A stretch of DNA of 64,000 bases from Mycolicibacterium agri (GCF_002553505.1 NZ_PDCP01000005.1:1-64000), one strand, 5' to 3'. Shown: positions 7,641-16,070, counted from the stretch's first letter. Notes: a model not told the origin generated them from the sequence alone. Made by a program: numbers and translations.

Positions 7641-8851
7641 CGCCGGCCTGCTGTCAACTCGTCGATCAGGTCGTTGTCCGCGCCGAGCACCGGCGGCGCA
7701 GTGTGGTTTCGCCGGGTGCGTTCGGGCCCGCCCACATCAAAGAAGCGCAGCGGCGGCCCAGGCAGCGTGATGGTGCCAAGGGTCGCATGGTCGACGTCGA
7801 TGAGTAGTCCCTGTGAGCGGGTTTGCTCCCACTCGTAGACCTCCCGCAGATTGCGGATCCGCCCTGCGGGAACGCCGATTTCGGCGAGGATGGCGAGCAG
7901 CTCGTCGGTGGTGTACAGCGAGAACACACTCTGGACCAATTCCTTGACGCGCTTCTGGTTGGCCACGCGCTCAGGATTGGTCGCCATTCCCTCGGCATGT
8001 GGGTCGAGCTGTAAGCCGTCGCAGAAGCGCTTCCACAATCCCTCGCTGCCGACGGCGATCTGCACGGCGCCGTCTGCGGTGTCGAACAGGCCGTACGGGC
8101 AGATGGAGGGATGGTGATTACCGGTCGCCTCGCCAATCTGCCCTGCGACAGTCCATTTGGTGCCCTGGAAGGCATGCACACCGACGATCGCGGCCAGCAG
8201 CGACGCGCGGACCACCTGACCCCGCCCGGTGCGGGTCCGCTCATTGAGGGCGGCCAGCACACCGAACGCGCCGTACATGCCTGCAAGTAGGTCGGCGATC
8301 GGTACCCCAACCCGTTGCAGGTCATGGGGATTGGCCCCGGTCACCGACATCAGACCGGCCTCACCCTGAAGAATCTGGTCGTACCCGGCACGGTCGGCTT
8401 CGGGCCCGTCATGACCGAACCCGCTGATCGACAAGACAACCAGACGCGGATTGAGTTCCCTCAAGACCTGCTCGGAGAAGCCGAGCCGGTCCAGAACGCC
8501 GGGGCGGAAGTTCTCCATGAGCACGTCGGCGCGGCGCAGCAGTTTCATCAGGACGGTGCGGCCGGCTCGGGCTTTCAGATCGAGCGTGACCGACTTCTTG
8601 TTGCGGTTCGCGCACAGAAAGTAGGTTGATTCGCGCGCTGCCCCTTCGGGTTCCATGAACGGCGGCCCCCAGCCACGGGTGTCGTCGCCGCCCCCGGGAT
8701 TTTCGATCTTGATCACTTCGGCGCCGAGGTCGCCGAGCATCATCGCGGCGTGCGGGCCGGCCAGGGCGCGGGTCAGATCAACCACGAGGATGTCGGCCAG
8801 CGGGCCGGCGGACGGGGTCACCTGCGGGCCCGAGTGAATGGATTCGGTCAT
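7637..8851 (-). CDS. Class III CoA-transferase (CaiB/BaiF family)
   Basis: A 404-residue family III CoA-transferase, which moves CoA between carboxylic acids by a ping-pong mechanism using an aspartate. The typical N terminus (ILVVDLTRALAGPHAAMMLGDLGAEVIKIENP) and the following region (TYFLCANRNKKSVTLDLK, then ENFRPGVLDRLG) are present. The start at 8851 was chosen over an upstream one because GGAGG lies 3 to 7 bases before it and the family motif begins at the usual distance. It is the first gene of a two-gene unit with the AccD3-like gene. A candidate GntR operator lies 38 bases upstream. With the dicarboxylate carrier next door it may activate an imported dicarboxylate, but the donor and acceptor are unknown. 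Confidence 0.88.
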   Translation of the reverse strand: MTESIHSGPQVTPSAGPLADILVVDLTRALAGPHAAMMLGDLGAEVIKIENPGGGDDTRGWGPPFMEPEGAARESTYFLCANRNKKSVTLDLKARAGRTVLMKLLRRADVLMENFRPGVLDRLGFSEQVLRELNPRLVVLSISGFGHDGPEADRAGYDQILQGEAGLMSVTGANPHDLQRVGVPIADLLAGMYGAFGVLAALNERTRTGRGQVVRASLLAAIVGVHAFQGTKWTVAGQIGEATGNHHPSICPYGLFDTADGAVQIAVGSEGLWKRFCDGLQLDPHAEGMATNPERVANQKRVKELVQSVFSLYTTDELLAILAEIGVPAGRIRNLREVYEWEQTRSQGLLIDVDHATLGTITLPGPPLRFFDVGGPERTRRNHTAPPVLGADNDLIDELTAGRR

Positions 8852-8888
8852 GAGGGCCTCCGGTTGGCTTGGAGAACTAATGGATGAG

Positions 8889-8899
8889 TGGCCTAGCCA
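8889..8899. promoter_or_regulatory. Candidate FadR/GntR operator, copy 1
   Basis: TGGCCTAGCCA is a near-palindrome of the form TGG-N5-CCA, the shape bound by FadR-subfamily GntR regulators (FadR of E. coli binds TGGTCNGACCA). The identical 11-mer recurs at 10479-10489 between the carrier and the GntR gene. This copy is 38 bases upstream of the CoA-transferase start. Confidence 0.6.
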
Positions 8900-9005
8900 A
8901 TTCAGCACAGCACCGCCGGCTGGGCATGTCAACCACCTGGCATTAAGAATTCGAAGTGACTTGAGCCACAATAGAATTCAGCAAAACAACAACATACGAC
9001 GAATG

Positions 9006-9033
9006 CCCGAGACGGATTATCTTCCGCCTCGGG
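9006..9033 (-). terminator. Hairpin terminator after the MatC-type carrier
   Basis: CCCGAG-A-CGG and CCG-C-CTCGGG form a 9-bp stem with one mismatch around an eight-base AT-rich loop, starting 17 bases after the carrier stop codon. On the carrier strand it is followed within about 20 bases by an AT-rich stretch. It separates the carrier transcript from the CoA-transferase unit, which has its own operator. Confidence 0.55.
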
Positions 9034-9050
9034 TCATTTCGTCTTTGTGG

Positions 9051-10436
9051 TTACAACCAGCCGGGGAGGACCAGAACCGCCCAGGCGATCAGAGGCCCGA
9101 TTGCGATGACCAGCCCGCTGTATTTCAGGATCTGCCGGTAGAACACGTCGCGATCCACGCCCTGGGCATTGGCGAGTACGAGCGCGCCGTTGGTCGAGAA
9201 CGGGCTGACATCGACGATCGTGGACGCGATGGCCAGCGCGACGACGACACCGATCGGCCCGATGTCACCGGCCAGCAGCAGCGGAACCGCAAGCGGGATG
9301 GTGGCTCCCAGGATCGCGGTCGATGACGCGAACGCCGAGACGATTCCGCCGAGGTAGCACAGCAGCAGGGCAACCAGCAGCGGCATACCAAGGCGCGCAA
9401 CGCCATTGCCGACCCATTCGACGGTGCCGGCCTCTTGCAGGACGCCCACGAAGGTCAATACTCCGCCGATGAGCAAAACGGTGGACCAGCTGATCTGCGC
9501 TACGGCGCCCTTCTGGGCCTTGGGCGATGCCAGCGCCAGCACGGCGGCGACGGTCATCGCGACGAAACCCACGTCGAGGTCGAGGATCAGGGAGAACAAC
9601 CCGAGCGCGCCCAGGCCGATGATGGTGAGCACCTGGTCGAAGGACGCCGCACGCCGTGGCAGCGGGCTGGTCGGCGTATTCGGGGGTGCGGTCAACGTGG
9701 CCGTCGACGCCGCGGTCCCGTGTCCAGAGAAGACGGGGCTACCGCCCGAGCCCGTCGGTGCCGAACCTCCGCTGCCGTCGGCACCGGGCGCGGCGGTTTC
9801 GTCGTCGGCGTCGAAGCTCTGGGTGGTCCGCCCGATCAGCTTGCGGCCGCCAAGGAAGATGAAGAGCAGCACCCCGATGCCGAGGTTGAAGAAGAAGCTG
9901 CCGAGGAACAGCGCCAGCGGGCTGTTGAGCAGTTCGGCCTTGGCGACGATGTTGTTGACAGTGACGCCGTAGATGCTGATGGGGGAGAAGCCGCCGGCCT
10001 GAGCGCCGTGGATGACCATCATGCCCATCAGCAGGGCGCTGATCTGGTACTTGCGGGCGAAGGTCAGCGCGATCGGCGCGATGATGGCGACCGCGGCGGG
10101 CCCGAGTGCGCCCAGGGCCGTCAATACCGCGGTGATGCCGAACATCACCCACGGAATGAACGCGACTCGGCCTCGGACGAGGCGTAGCGCCCCGCGGACC
10201 ATCAGGTCCACGGTGCCGTTGTTCTGCGCGATCGCAAATAGGTAGGTGACGCCGACCAGCGTCAGGAAGAGGTCGCTGGGGAAGCCTGCAATGATGTCGT
10301 CGGTATCCATACCGACGGCGAGAGTGCCGACCAAGAAGGCGGCGACGAAACCGAGCGTGCCCATGTTGATGGGGAGCAGCGTCGCCGCTGCGAACATCGC
10401 GACGAGGGCGAGAATCGGGATCAGTTCGAGCGGCAT
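9051..10436 (-). CDS. MatC-type dicarboxylate carrier (SLC13/IT superfamily)
   Basis: A 461-residue membrane protein with about 11-12 hydrophobic segments. Its N-terminal half (LELIPILALVAMFAAATLLPINMGTLGFVAAFLVG, IIAGFPSDLFLTLVGVTYLFAIAQNNGT) fits the MatC N-terminal domain, named for the Rhizobium malonate carrier. A long Gly/Ser/Pro/Thr-rich cytoplasmic loop at about 215-265 divides two homologous halves. The start at 10436 has a GGAG motif 7 bases upstream; the longer open frame runs into the regulator's operator region. It is divergent from a GntR regulator. In Rhizobium, matC sits with a GntR-type matR, malonyl-CoA synthetase and decarboxylase. Here a CoA-transferase and an AccD3-like protein take their place, so malonate or a similar dicarboxylate is the likely substrate. 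Confidence 0.8.
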   Translation of the reverse strand: MPLELIPILALVAMFAAATLLPINMGTLGFVAAFLVGTLAVGMDTDDIIAGFPSDLFLTLVGVTYLFAIAQNNGTVDLMVRGALRLVRGRVAFIPWVMFGITAVLTALGALGPAAVAIIAPIALTFARKYQISALLMGMMVIHGAQAGGFSPISIYGVTVNNIVAKAELLNSPLALFLGSFFFNLGIGVLLFIFLGGRKLIGRTTQSFDADDETAAPGADGSGGSAPTGSGGSPVFSGHGTAASTATLTAPPNTPTSPLPRRAASFDQVLTIIGLGALGLFSLILDLDVGFVAMTVAAVLALASPKAQKGAVAQISWSTVLLIGGVLTFVGVLQEAGTVEWVGNGVARLGMPLLVALLLCYLGGIVSAFASSTAILGATIPLAVPLLLAGDIGPIGVVVALAIASTIVDVSPFSTNGALVLANAQGVDRDVFYRQILKYSGLVIAIGPLIAWAVLVLPGWL

Positions 10437-10465
10437 CGGGACTCCGAACGTCGAGCGAGCAGTGA

Positions 10466-10500
10466 GCCAGTGGAGCACTGGCCTAGCCATTACACCAGTG
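10466..10500. promoter_or_regulatory. Operator region between carrier and GntR gene, copy 2
   Basis: Two overlapping symmetrical elements lie here. GCCAGTG, three bases, CACTGGC (10466-10482) is a perfect inverted repeat. The 11-mer TGGCCTAGCCA (10479-10489) is identical to the one at 8889. A further CCAGTG at 10495-10500 pairs with CACTGG at 10476-10481. The region covers the space between the divergent starts at 10436 and 10533 and is the likely binding site of the adjacent regulator. Confidence 0.6.
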
Positions 10501-10532
10501 GGATAGGTCACTGTCAATAACGAGTGTGAGGC

Positions 10533-11285
10533 ATGCTACGGCGGTTGGCAGGGCGAGACGGGTATCCTCTGGTTCAGAGAGTGGGTGAGCTAGTGGCTGA
10601 GCAACTCAGACCTGTGACGCGCCCCCGGCTCTACGAGGTCATCGTCGAGCAGCTGTGCGCGTATATCTACAACAACGAGATGAAGCCAGGTGACCGGCTC
10701 CCGGCAGAACGCGATCTGGCCGCCAAGTTGGGGGTGAGTCGCGCGTCGCTGAGCCAGGCGTTGGTCGCACTCGAGGTGCAGGGTGTCCTGTCGGTCCGGC
10801 ACGGCGACGGTGCCATCCTCATCCGGCGGCCGACCGAAGAGGGGTCGATCCGCGCCCTGCGTGAACATGCCGATCGCATTCCCGACATCATCGAGGCGCG
10901 CGAGGCCCTCGAAGTGAAGCTCGCCGGATTGGCGGCGCAACGGCGGACCGACGCCGAGATGGTGGCCATCGATGCGGCCATCGCCACGATGGAGAAGGAA
11001 GTAGAAGCCGGTGAGCGCGGCGTGGTCGGCGACGAGATGTTCCACGAGGCCATCACATCCGCGGCGCACTCGTCGTTGCTCGCCAAACTGATGCATGAGA
11101 TCGCCGGCCTGATAAGGGAAACGCGCATCGAGTCGCTCTCGCAGGAGAACCGCCCCCGCGCGTCACTGGAAGGGCACCGGCGCATCGCCGACGCGATTCG
11201 CAGGCAGGATTCGCAAGAGGCCGCCAAGGCGATGGCCGATCACATCCGGATGGTCTCCGACGTAGCGCTATTGCGCGAGGCGTGA
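10533..11285 (+). CDS. FadR-subfamily GntR transcription regulator
   Basis: A regulator of about 250 residues. The winged helix-turn-helix is near residues 34-92 (PGDRLPAERDLAAKLGVSRASLSQALVALEVQGVL), followed by an all-helical FCD ligand domain at about 105-245 carrying metal- and acid-binding type His residues (DEMFHEAI, EGHRRIADAI, MADHIRMV). FCD proteins usually sense small carboxylic acids. The annotated ATG has no strong SD; GTG codons at 10581 and 10593 are alternative starts and would still keep the whole DNA-binding domain. It is divergent from the dicarboxylate carrier, and the shared TGG-N5-CCA sequences suggest it controls both the carrier and the CoA-transferase/AccD3 unit, as MatR does for mat genes. 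Confidence 0.88.
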   Translation: MLRRLAGRDGYPLVQRVGELVAEQLRPVTRPRLYEVIVEQLCAYIYNNEMKPGDRLPAERDLAAKLGVSRASLSQALVALEVQGVLSVRHGDGAILIRRPTEEGSIRALREHADRIPDIIEAREALEVKLAGLAAQRRTDAEMVAIDAAIATMEKEVEAGERGVVGDEMFHEAITSAAHSSLLAKLMHEIAGLIRETRIESLSQENRPRASLEGHRRIADAIRRQDSQEAAKAMADHIRMVSDVALLREA

Positions 11286-11302
11286 AAAAGGGTGCACTGA
11301 AG

Positions 11303-12235
11303 TCACTCTCGCGTCTCAGCGCTCGCTGATAATGCGCGCAGTCCGCGTAGCGTCCGTTCGATCAGCTCACGGCGATCGTCGATCGGCATCGATTCACCGG
11401 GCATCGTGCTCGCCTGCAGGAAACCCTGTGCCACCAGTTCGCCGACCAGAAACCGCGTCGCACCGAGCGGCAAGGACAGCTGCGCGGCGATCTCGGCGAC
11501 CGATCGGCTCTGCATGCAGCACGCCAGGATTTGGCCCCGCACATCATGTTTCGGCCACCGCGGCGAATTCATTGTCGTGCGCAGTGTTTCGATCGGCGCC
11601 TCGAGCGGTACCGCAACATCAGTGGTCTCCGGTTCGGTGAACCAATCGCTCTTGAGCTGCTGATGTCCTGACAAGGCGTGTGGCGAACGTCGCGACAACG
11701 TGTAGTTCTGCAGAAACCACAATGCCTGGTCGGCATGCACCGATGCCCTCAGCTCGCTGGAGACGACCTTGAGGACGGTGCGGTCCGTGTCGATGACGAA
11801 TGTGGTTCGTCGAACCGGAAGCAGTCGGGCCAGCAGGCCGCGGCGTCGAATATGGCGTCGGCGTCGGGTCGCCTCACGCGTGACGACGGATTCGCGCAGC
11901 TTGGCGAGCCTGCCCCGATGCACCCCGAACAACTCGGACACCACGCCGTCAGCGTCGGAAAGCAGCGGATAGTCGAACTTGCGTTGCTGGGCGAAGTGGG
12001 CCTGCCGGTCCACGGCGTCGGTGCTGATGCCCAGCCGCTGCGCGCCAACCGAGGCGAAGTCGGTGCTCAAATCCCGAAAATGACACGCCTGCGCGGTGCA
12101 GATCGGTGAGGACGCGAGCGGAAAGAAGAACAGCACCACCGGACCTTCGGACAAGAACTCCGACAGCCGCCGAGGGCGACCGGTGTGATCGAGGAGAGTG
12201 AAGTCAGGCGCCTTGTCGCCCGCGATCATCGGCAA
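11303..12235 (-). CDS. Peroxiredoxin (BCP type) fused to a DUF742-like domain
   Basis: Residues 1-180 form an AhpC/TSA peroxiredoxin of the BCP type, with peroxidatic Cys46 in SSPIC and a resolving Cys51 five residues later. It would reduce hydroperoxides at the expense of thioredoxin. A basic insert (120-138, many Arg) precedes the last strand, which is unusual. Residues about 225-300 (VRGQILACCMQSRSVAEIAAQLSLPLGATRFLVGELVAQGFL) look like the winged-helix DUF742 domain, normally a small separate protein encoded with roadblock and GTPase partners in actinobacterial conservon operons. A peroxidase joined to such a domain suggests redox-linked signalling or DNA/protein docking. It is monocistronic-looking, 17 bases after the convergent GntR gene. 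Confidence 0.75.
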   Translation of the reverse strand: MPMIAGDKAPDFTLLDHTGRPRRLSEFLSEGPVVLFFFPLASSPICTAQACHFRDLSTDFASVGAQRLGISTDAVDRQAHFAQQRKFDYPLLSDADGVVSELFGVHRGRLAKLRESVVTREATRRRRHIRRRGLLARLLPVRRTTFVIDTDRTVLKVVSSELRASVHADQALWFLQNYTLSRRSPHALSGHQQLKSDWFTEPETTDVAVPLEAPIETLRTTMNSPRWPKHDVRGQILACCMQSRSVAEIAAQLSLPLGATRFLVGELVAQGFLQASTMPGESMPIDDRRELIERTLRGLRALSASAETRE

Positions 12236-12252
12236 AGACTAGCGCGGCACGC

Positions 12253-12498
12253 TCACACGCGGGAGATCTGCCCGTCTGACTCGACGTAGACGGTGCCCGC
12301 CTCGTGGGCCCCAGGCGTGTACGGCATCTCGTGCCGACCACTGGAATGTCTTCGCCTCGCCAACCACACCAGACCGGCGATCGACAGCAGCCCGGCGGCG
12401 ACGGCCGTCGGCCACGCGAGGACCTGCGCCAGCCATACCCGGCGCTGAACTTTGACGATTCGCTGCTGGGTGTGCCGCAGCCGACTGACCTTGTCCAT
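12253..12498 (-). CDS. Small single-pass membrane protein, hypothetical
   Basis: An 81-residue protein with one clear transmembrane segment (residues 25-46, LAWPTAVAAGLLSIAGLVWLA) preceded by a basic amphipathic helix and followed by a short polar tail ending in a conserved-looking VYVESDGQISRV. The ATG at 12498 is used; a GTG 18 bases upstream is an alternative. It begins 17 bases from the peroxiredoxin gene on the same strand, so the two may be cotranscribed, and it is divergent from the MASE1 phosphatase. I cannot assign a function. Confidence 0.55.
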   Translation of the reverse strand: MDKVSRLRHTQQRIVKVQRRVWLAQVLAWPTAVAAGLLSIAGLVWLARRRHSSGRHEMPYTPGAHEAGTVYVESDGQISRV

Positions 12499-12570
12499 GC
12501 GCACGGGAATGCCCACGATCGACCAGGTGAAAACGGCCAAACGGCGGTATCCCGCCGTAATCACAACGGT

Positions 12571-14760
12571 GTGGATAACCTCGTAGAGGTGTCTCTGCCA
12601 CGCGCGACACCGAGCGGGTCGACCAGCGATACACGCCTGAACTGGCGATCTCTGGCGGCGCTCTTTGCTTCGGTGGCGCTGGCCTATGCCGCCGGCGCGA
12701 CGCTGTCGTGGCAGTCGTTCGGGGCCCACGTAACGCCGGCGTTCTTTCCGCCTGCCGGCGTGACGCTGGCGTTGATGCTGCTCACTCCGCGGCCACGGTG
12801 GGCAGTCATCGTCGCCGCGATCGTCACCGCCGAACTCGCCGTCGATCTCTACTTCGGCGTCGGGGTAGCCACTGCGTTGGGCTTCGCCACGGCCAACTCG
12901 GTGGAGGCCATCGTCGGGGCGTCAGTGGTGTCGGCCTGGTGCGGGGGCGTGCCGGACCTTCGGACGCGGCGCGGGCTGGGGAAGTTCTTGGTCGGGGCCT
13001 GTCTCGCAGGCCCGATCGTGGGCGGGCTGATCGGCGGCACGGTCAGTTCACTCCAGAACAGCGCCCCGTGGTTGACGACCGCGCTGCACTGGTGGGCCGG
13101 CGATGCTATCGGTGTGCTGGTGGTTGGCGCGCCGATCCTGTTGTGGACCAAGCAATCTTACGTGTTGCGCAATCGGCCTGTGGAATCCGCTGCCGTACTC
13201 GCTGTCACCGCCGTGCTGTCGCTGGTGGCCATCATGTGGCAAGCGCCGCTGACGTTGCCGCTGCTGCCGGTCATGGTGTGGGCGGCGCTTCGCCTCGACG
13301 TGATCGGCGCGGCACTGGCGGGCGCGGTGGTGGCGTTCACCGTGAATTACATGACGGGCACCGGACGCGCCGCTTTCCGGCTGTTCGGCCTGGCGGAGGC
13401 CGGCCGGCTGGTGACGACACAGATCTTCGTGGCGGTGATGGTGTTGGTGGCCATGCTGATCGCCCAAGAGGCCGCCGGACGCGTCGCGGCGCTGAGAGCA
13501 AGTGAAGCCGAACGCCGAGAGCGCGACCGGCTGCAGACTCTGGCGCAGCTGGCGCAGGTGCTTTCGGCGGCGCTGACGCCGAGCCAGATCGGCGACGCCG
13601 TCGTCAAGCAGCTCTACACCGATGCGGGCGCACAAGCCGTCGCGCTCGGCTTGGTGACGGCGGACGGGCGCCGTTTGGAGTGGGTGAAAACGGCCGGCTA
13701 TCCGCAGCTTGTGCAGGACAAGTTCGGACCAAGCGTCTCGCTTGACGACCTTTCGGCGTCGACCGAGGCGGTGCGGACCGGGCGACCGGTGGTGATCGGC
13801 AGCGCGGCCGAATACCGGCGACGCTACTCCCAGAACGCCGATCTCATGGCGCGCACCGGCGCCGAATCGTTGGTCAACTGGCCGTTGATCTCAGGCACCA
13901 AGCCGATCGGTGTGCTCGCCATGATGTGGACGCAGCCCCAGGCGTTGGACGCCGCGCAGCTGGCGTATATCTCCGCGGTGGCCACCATGGTCACGCAGGG
14001 CCTAGTGCGCGCTCAGATGTATGCCGACGAGCACGCCAGGGCCGCGGTCCTGCAAGCCGCGGTGCTGCCCAGTGAACCTGCCGACGTCGCTGACCTCGAG
14101 GTCACCGTCACCTACGAGCCGGCCGACGACGAGCACGGACTCGGTGGCGACTGGTATGACGTCATGGCTCTGCCGAAGGGGCGTACCTATTTGGCGGTGG
14201 GTGATGTGGTGGGGCACGGCCTGCCCGCCGTCGAGGACATGGCGCAGTTACGGAGCGCCGGACGTGCGATGGCCCTGCAGGGCCTGCCGCCTTCGCAACT
14301 GCTGGCCGAACTCAACACCTTTACCGCCCATGCCAGTCACGGGCGGTTCGCCACCATGGCCGTCGCCGTGTTCGACCCCGCGGCCGGTGCCATCTCGTAT
14401 GCCTTGGCCGGTCATCCGCCGATGCTGCTGCGCCGCGCGCGTGAAGGAGATGTCGTGCGACTGGTCGACGGTTGCGGCCCGGTCCTCGGACCCATCCACG
14501 ACGCCACCTATACAGAGGGTCAGGCGCGACTCGAGCCGGGCGACACACTGGTCATGTACACCGACGGCCTCGTCGAGGCCACCGGCCGCCATCTCGAAAC
14601 CGGCATCACCATGGCAGAGAAGCTGATCGCAGGGTGGAAGCCGGACGGCCCTCTGAACGCAGGGTGCAGGCAACTCACGGGAGCACTCGTGTCGCGGCCC
14701 CGGCGAGACGACGTCTGTGTGGTCATCGTCCGCTTCCGGCCCGTAGATTGCCACGGGTGA
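12571..14760 (+). CDS. MASE1-GAF-PP2C (SpoIIE-type) sensor phosphatase
   Basis: About 729 residues. The N-terminal 25-310 region is a MASE1 membrane sensor with roughly eight hydrophobic segments. It is followed by a short coiled linker (SEAERRERDRLQTLAQLAQVL), a GAF domain at about 330-480 and a SpoIIE-like PP2C serine phosphatase at about 515-725 with the metal-binding aspartates in GGDWYDV and VGDVVGHG. Such proteins usually dephosphorylate anti-anti-sigma factors and so switch sigma factors on. MASE1 is more often joined to GGDEF or kinase modules. The start is uncertain: GTG at 12571 or 12589; the frame further upstream is antisense to the divergent small gene. Its TGA overlaps the crotonase GTG by 4 bases. 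Confidence 0.85.
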   Translation: MDNLVEVSLPRATPSGSTSDTRLNWRSLAALFASVALAYAAGATLSWQSFGAHVTPAFFPPAGVTLALMLLTPRPRWAVIVAAIVTAELAVDLYFGVGVATALGFATANSVEAIVGASVVSAWCGGVPDLRTRRGLGKFLVGACLAGPIVGGLIGGTVSSLQNSAPWLTTALHWWAGDAIGVLVVGAPILLWTKQSYVLRNRPVESAAVLAVTAVLSLVAIMWQAPLTLPLLPVMVWAALRLDVIGAALAGAVVAFTVNYMTGTGRAAFRLFGLAEAGRLVTTQIFVAVMVLVAMLIAQEAAGRVAALRASEAERRERDRLQTLAQLAQVLSAALTPSQIGDAVVKQLYTDAGAQAVALGLVTADGRRLEWVKTAGYPQLVQDKFGPSVSLDDLSASTEAVRTGRPVVIGSAAEYRRRYSQNADLMARTGAESLVNWPLISGTKPIGVLAMMWTQPQALDAAQLAYISAVATMVTQGLVRAQMYADEHARAAVLQAAVLPSEPADVADLEVTVTYEPADDEHGLGGDWYDVMALPKGRTYLAVGDVVGHGLPAVEDMAQLRSAGRAMALQGLPPSQLLAELNTFTAHASHGRFATMAVAVFDPAAGAISYALAGHPPMLLRRAREGDVVRLVDGCGPVLGPIHDATYTEGQARLEPGDTLVMYTDGLVEATGRHLETGITMAEKLIAGWKPDGPLNAGCRQLTGALVSRPRRDDVCVVIVRFRPVDCHG

Positions 14761-15569
14761 GCGAAGACAGGGTTCATGTCCAGGTGGGCGCGAACGGCGT
14801 CGCGACGGTGTCGATGGTGCGTGCCGACAAACACAATGCGCTCGACCAAGCCATGTTCGAAGCGCTGATGCGCGCCGCCGAACAACTGGCAGGCGACGCG
14901 TCGGTTCGTGCCGTCGTGTTGCACGGTGAGGGGAAGAGCTTTTGCTCCGGGCTGGACGTCGCCAGTTTGATGGGCGGCAGTGGCGGCACGAACGTTCTGC
15001 TGACCCGCGCCGACGGGCGAGTGGCCAACTTCGCTCAGCGGGTGACATACGACTGGTCGTTGGTGCCGGCACCCGTGATCGCCGCCATCCACGGAAACTG
15101 CTTCGGCGGAGGGTTGCAGATCGCGCTGGGCGCCGACATCCGTATCGCCGCGCCCGACGCCAAGCTGTCGATCATGGAGATCAAGTGGGGCCTCGTTCCC
15201 GATATGGGCATCACCCAGACACTTCCACGCCTGGTACCCATTGATGTCGCCAAAGAGTTGACGTTCACCGGCCGAGTCCTGTCCGGCAGCGAGGCTTCGA
15301 CGCTCGGACTGGTCACCCGCGTCGCGGACGATCCGCTTGCCGCGGCGACGGCGCTCGCGGAGGAGATCGCGCAGAAGTCTCCGGATGCCGTTCGCGCCGC
15401 CAAGCGGCTTTACAACGAGACCTGGGTCAGCGATGACGCCGCGGCCGCACTCGCCCTGGAGTCCGACCTGCAACGCGGCCTGATCGGAAAACCGAACCAG
15501 CTCGCCGCGGTCACCGCCGGGATGTCCGGGGAGCCGCCGGTTTTCGTCGATCCGGCGACACCGGCATAG
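14757..15569 (+). CDS. Enoyl-CoA hydratase/isomerase (crotonase) family protein
   Basis: A 270-residue crotonase-fold protein. The oxyanion-hole motifs are GKSFCSGLDVASLM (about 60-75) and HGNCFGGGLQIALGADIRIAAPDAKLSIMEIKWGLVPDMG (about 112-152). The acidic residue in EIKWGL lies where catalytic Glu is found in many hydratases. It probably acts on an enoyl- or other acyl-CoA; crotonases are too diverse to name the substrate. The GTG start overlaps the preceding phosphatase stop (GTGA), so it is translated by coupling even though the two proteins have no obvious functional link. It is convergent with the MarR gene. Confidence 0.85.
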   Translation: MSEDRVHVQVGANGVATVSMVRADKHNALDQAMFEALMRAAEQLAGDASVRAVVLHGEGKSFCSGLDVASLMGGSGGTNVLLTRADGRVANFAQRVTYDWSLVPAPVIAAIHGNCFGGGLQIALGADIRIAAPDAKLSIMEIKWGLVPDMGITQTLPRLVPIDVAKELTFTGRVLSGSEASTLGLVTRVADDPLAAATALAEEIAQKSPDAVRAAKRLYNETWVSDDAAAALALESDLQRGLIGKPNQLAAVTAGMSGEPPVFVDPATPA

Positions 15570-15581
15570 CACGACGGAGGA

Positions 15582-16070
15582 TCACGTACCGCTCGTTCCT
15601 CCGCCCGGCACGGAACCATCGATGATGTCGGCCAGCCGCTGAAGCTGGCGTGCCAGCTGGACGCGCTCCTCGGCGGTGAAAGTGGCGAGAGCTTGGGCCT
15701 GCGTGGCGCGGCGGTTGGCGCGGAGTCGTTCGAGTAGTTGTGCGCCCGTATCTGTGAGGTACACAAGGACCTTGCGTTCATCGGCCGCAGACCGCTCGCG
15801 GACCACGAAGCCCTTGGCCTCGAGTTGCTGAATCATGCGCGTCGCGTTGGGTGCGCTGACACCGGCCGCGGCCGCGAGCTCGCTGACGGGCAGTGCTTCG
15901 GCTTCCAAGAGCGGGTCGAGAAGCGAGAGCTGCGCGAGGGATAGGCCTCCGGTGGCTGCCGGATTGCCGCGCGCACGCCGCATGGAGAGAAACAGCCGGT
16001 CGGCGGCTTCAGCGAGCTCGTTGACGCCGACCCGGCCACTGGCGTCGTGGGTCGGCTTCTTCTTGGTCAT
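15582..16070 (-). CDS. MarR-family transcription regulator
   Basis: A 162-residue MarR protein. The winged helix-turn-helix lies at about 43-110 (SLAQLSLLDPLLEAEALPVSELAAAAGVSAPNATRMIQQLEAKGFVVRERSAADERKVLVYLTDTGAQLL), with dimerisation helices on both sides. MarR dimers repress nearby genes until a phenolic or other small ligand binds. It is divergent from the amidohydrolase gene, and the AT-rich 78-bp space between them holds a perfect 12-bp palindrome, so it probably controls itself and the amidohydrolase. Confidence 0.9.
   Translation of the reverse strand: MTKKKPTHDASGRVGVNELAEAADRLFLSMRRARGNPAATGGLSLAQLSLLDPLLEAEALPVSELAAAAGVSAPNATRMIQQLEAKGFVVRERSAADERKVLVYLTDTGAQLLERLRANRRATQAQALATFTAEERVQLARQLQRLADIIDGSVPGGGTSGT

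Noticed and set aside
12304..12570. Upstream extension of the MASE1-PP2C protein
   Set aside because: The translated residues look non-coding and lie antisense to the small membrane protein gene; the MASE1 domain begins after 12589.
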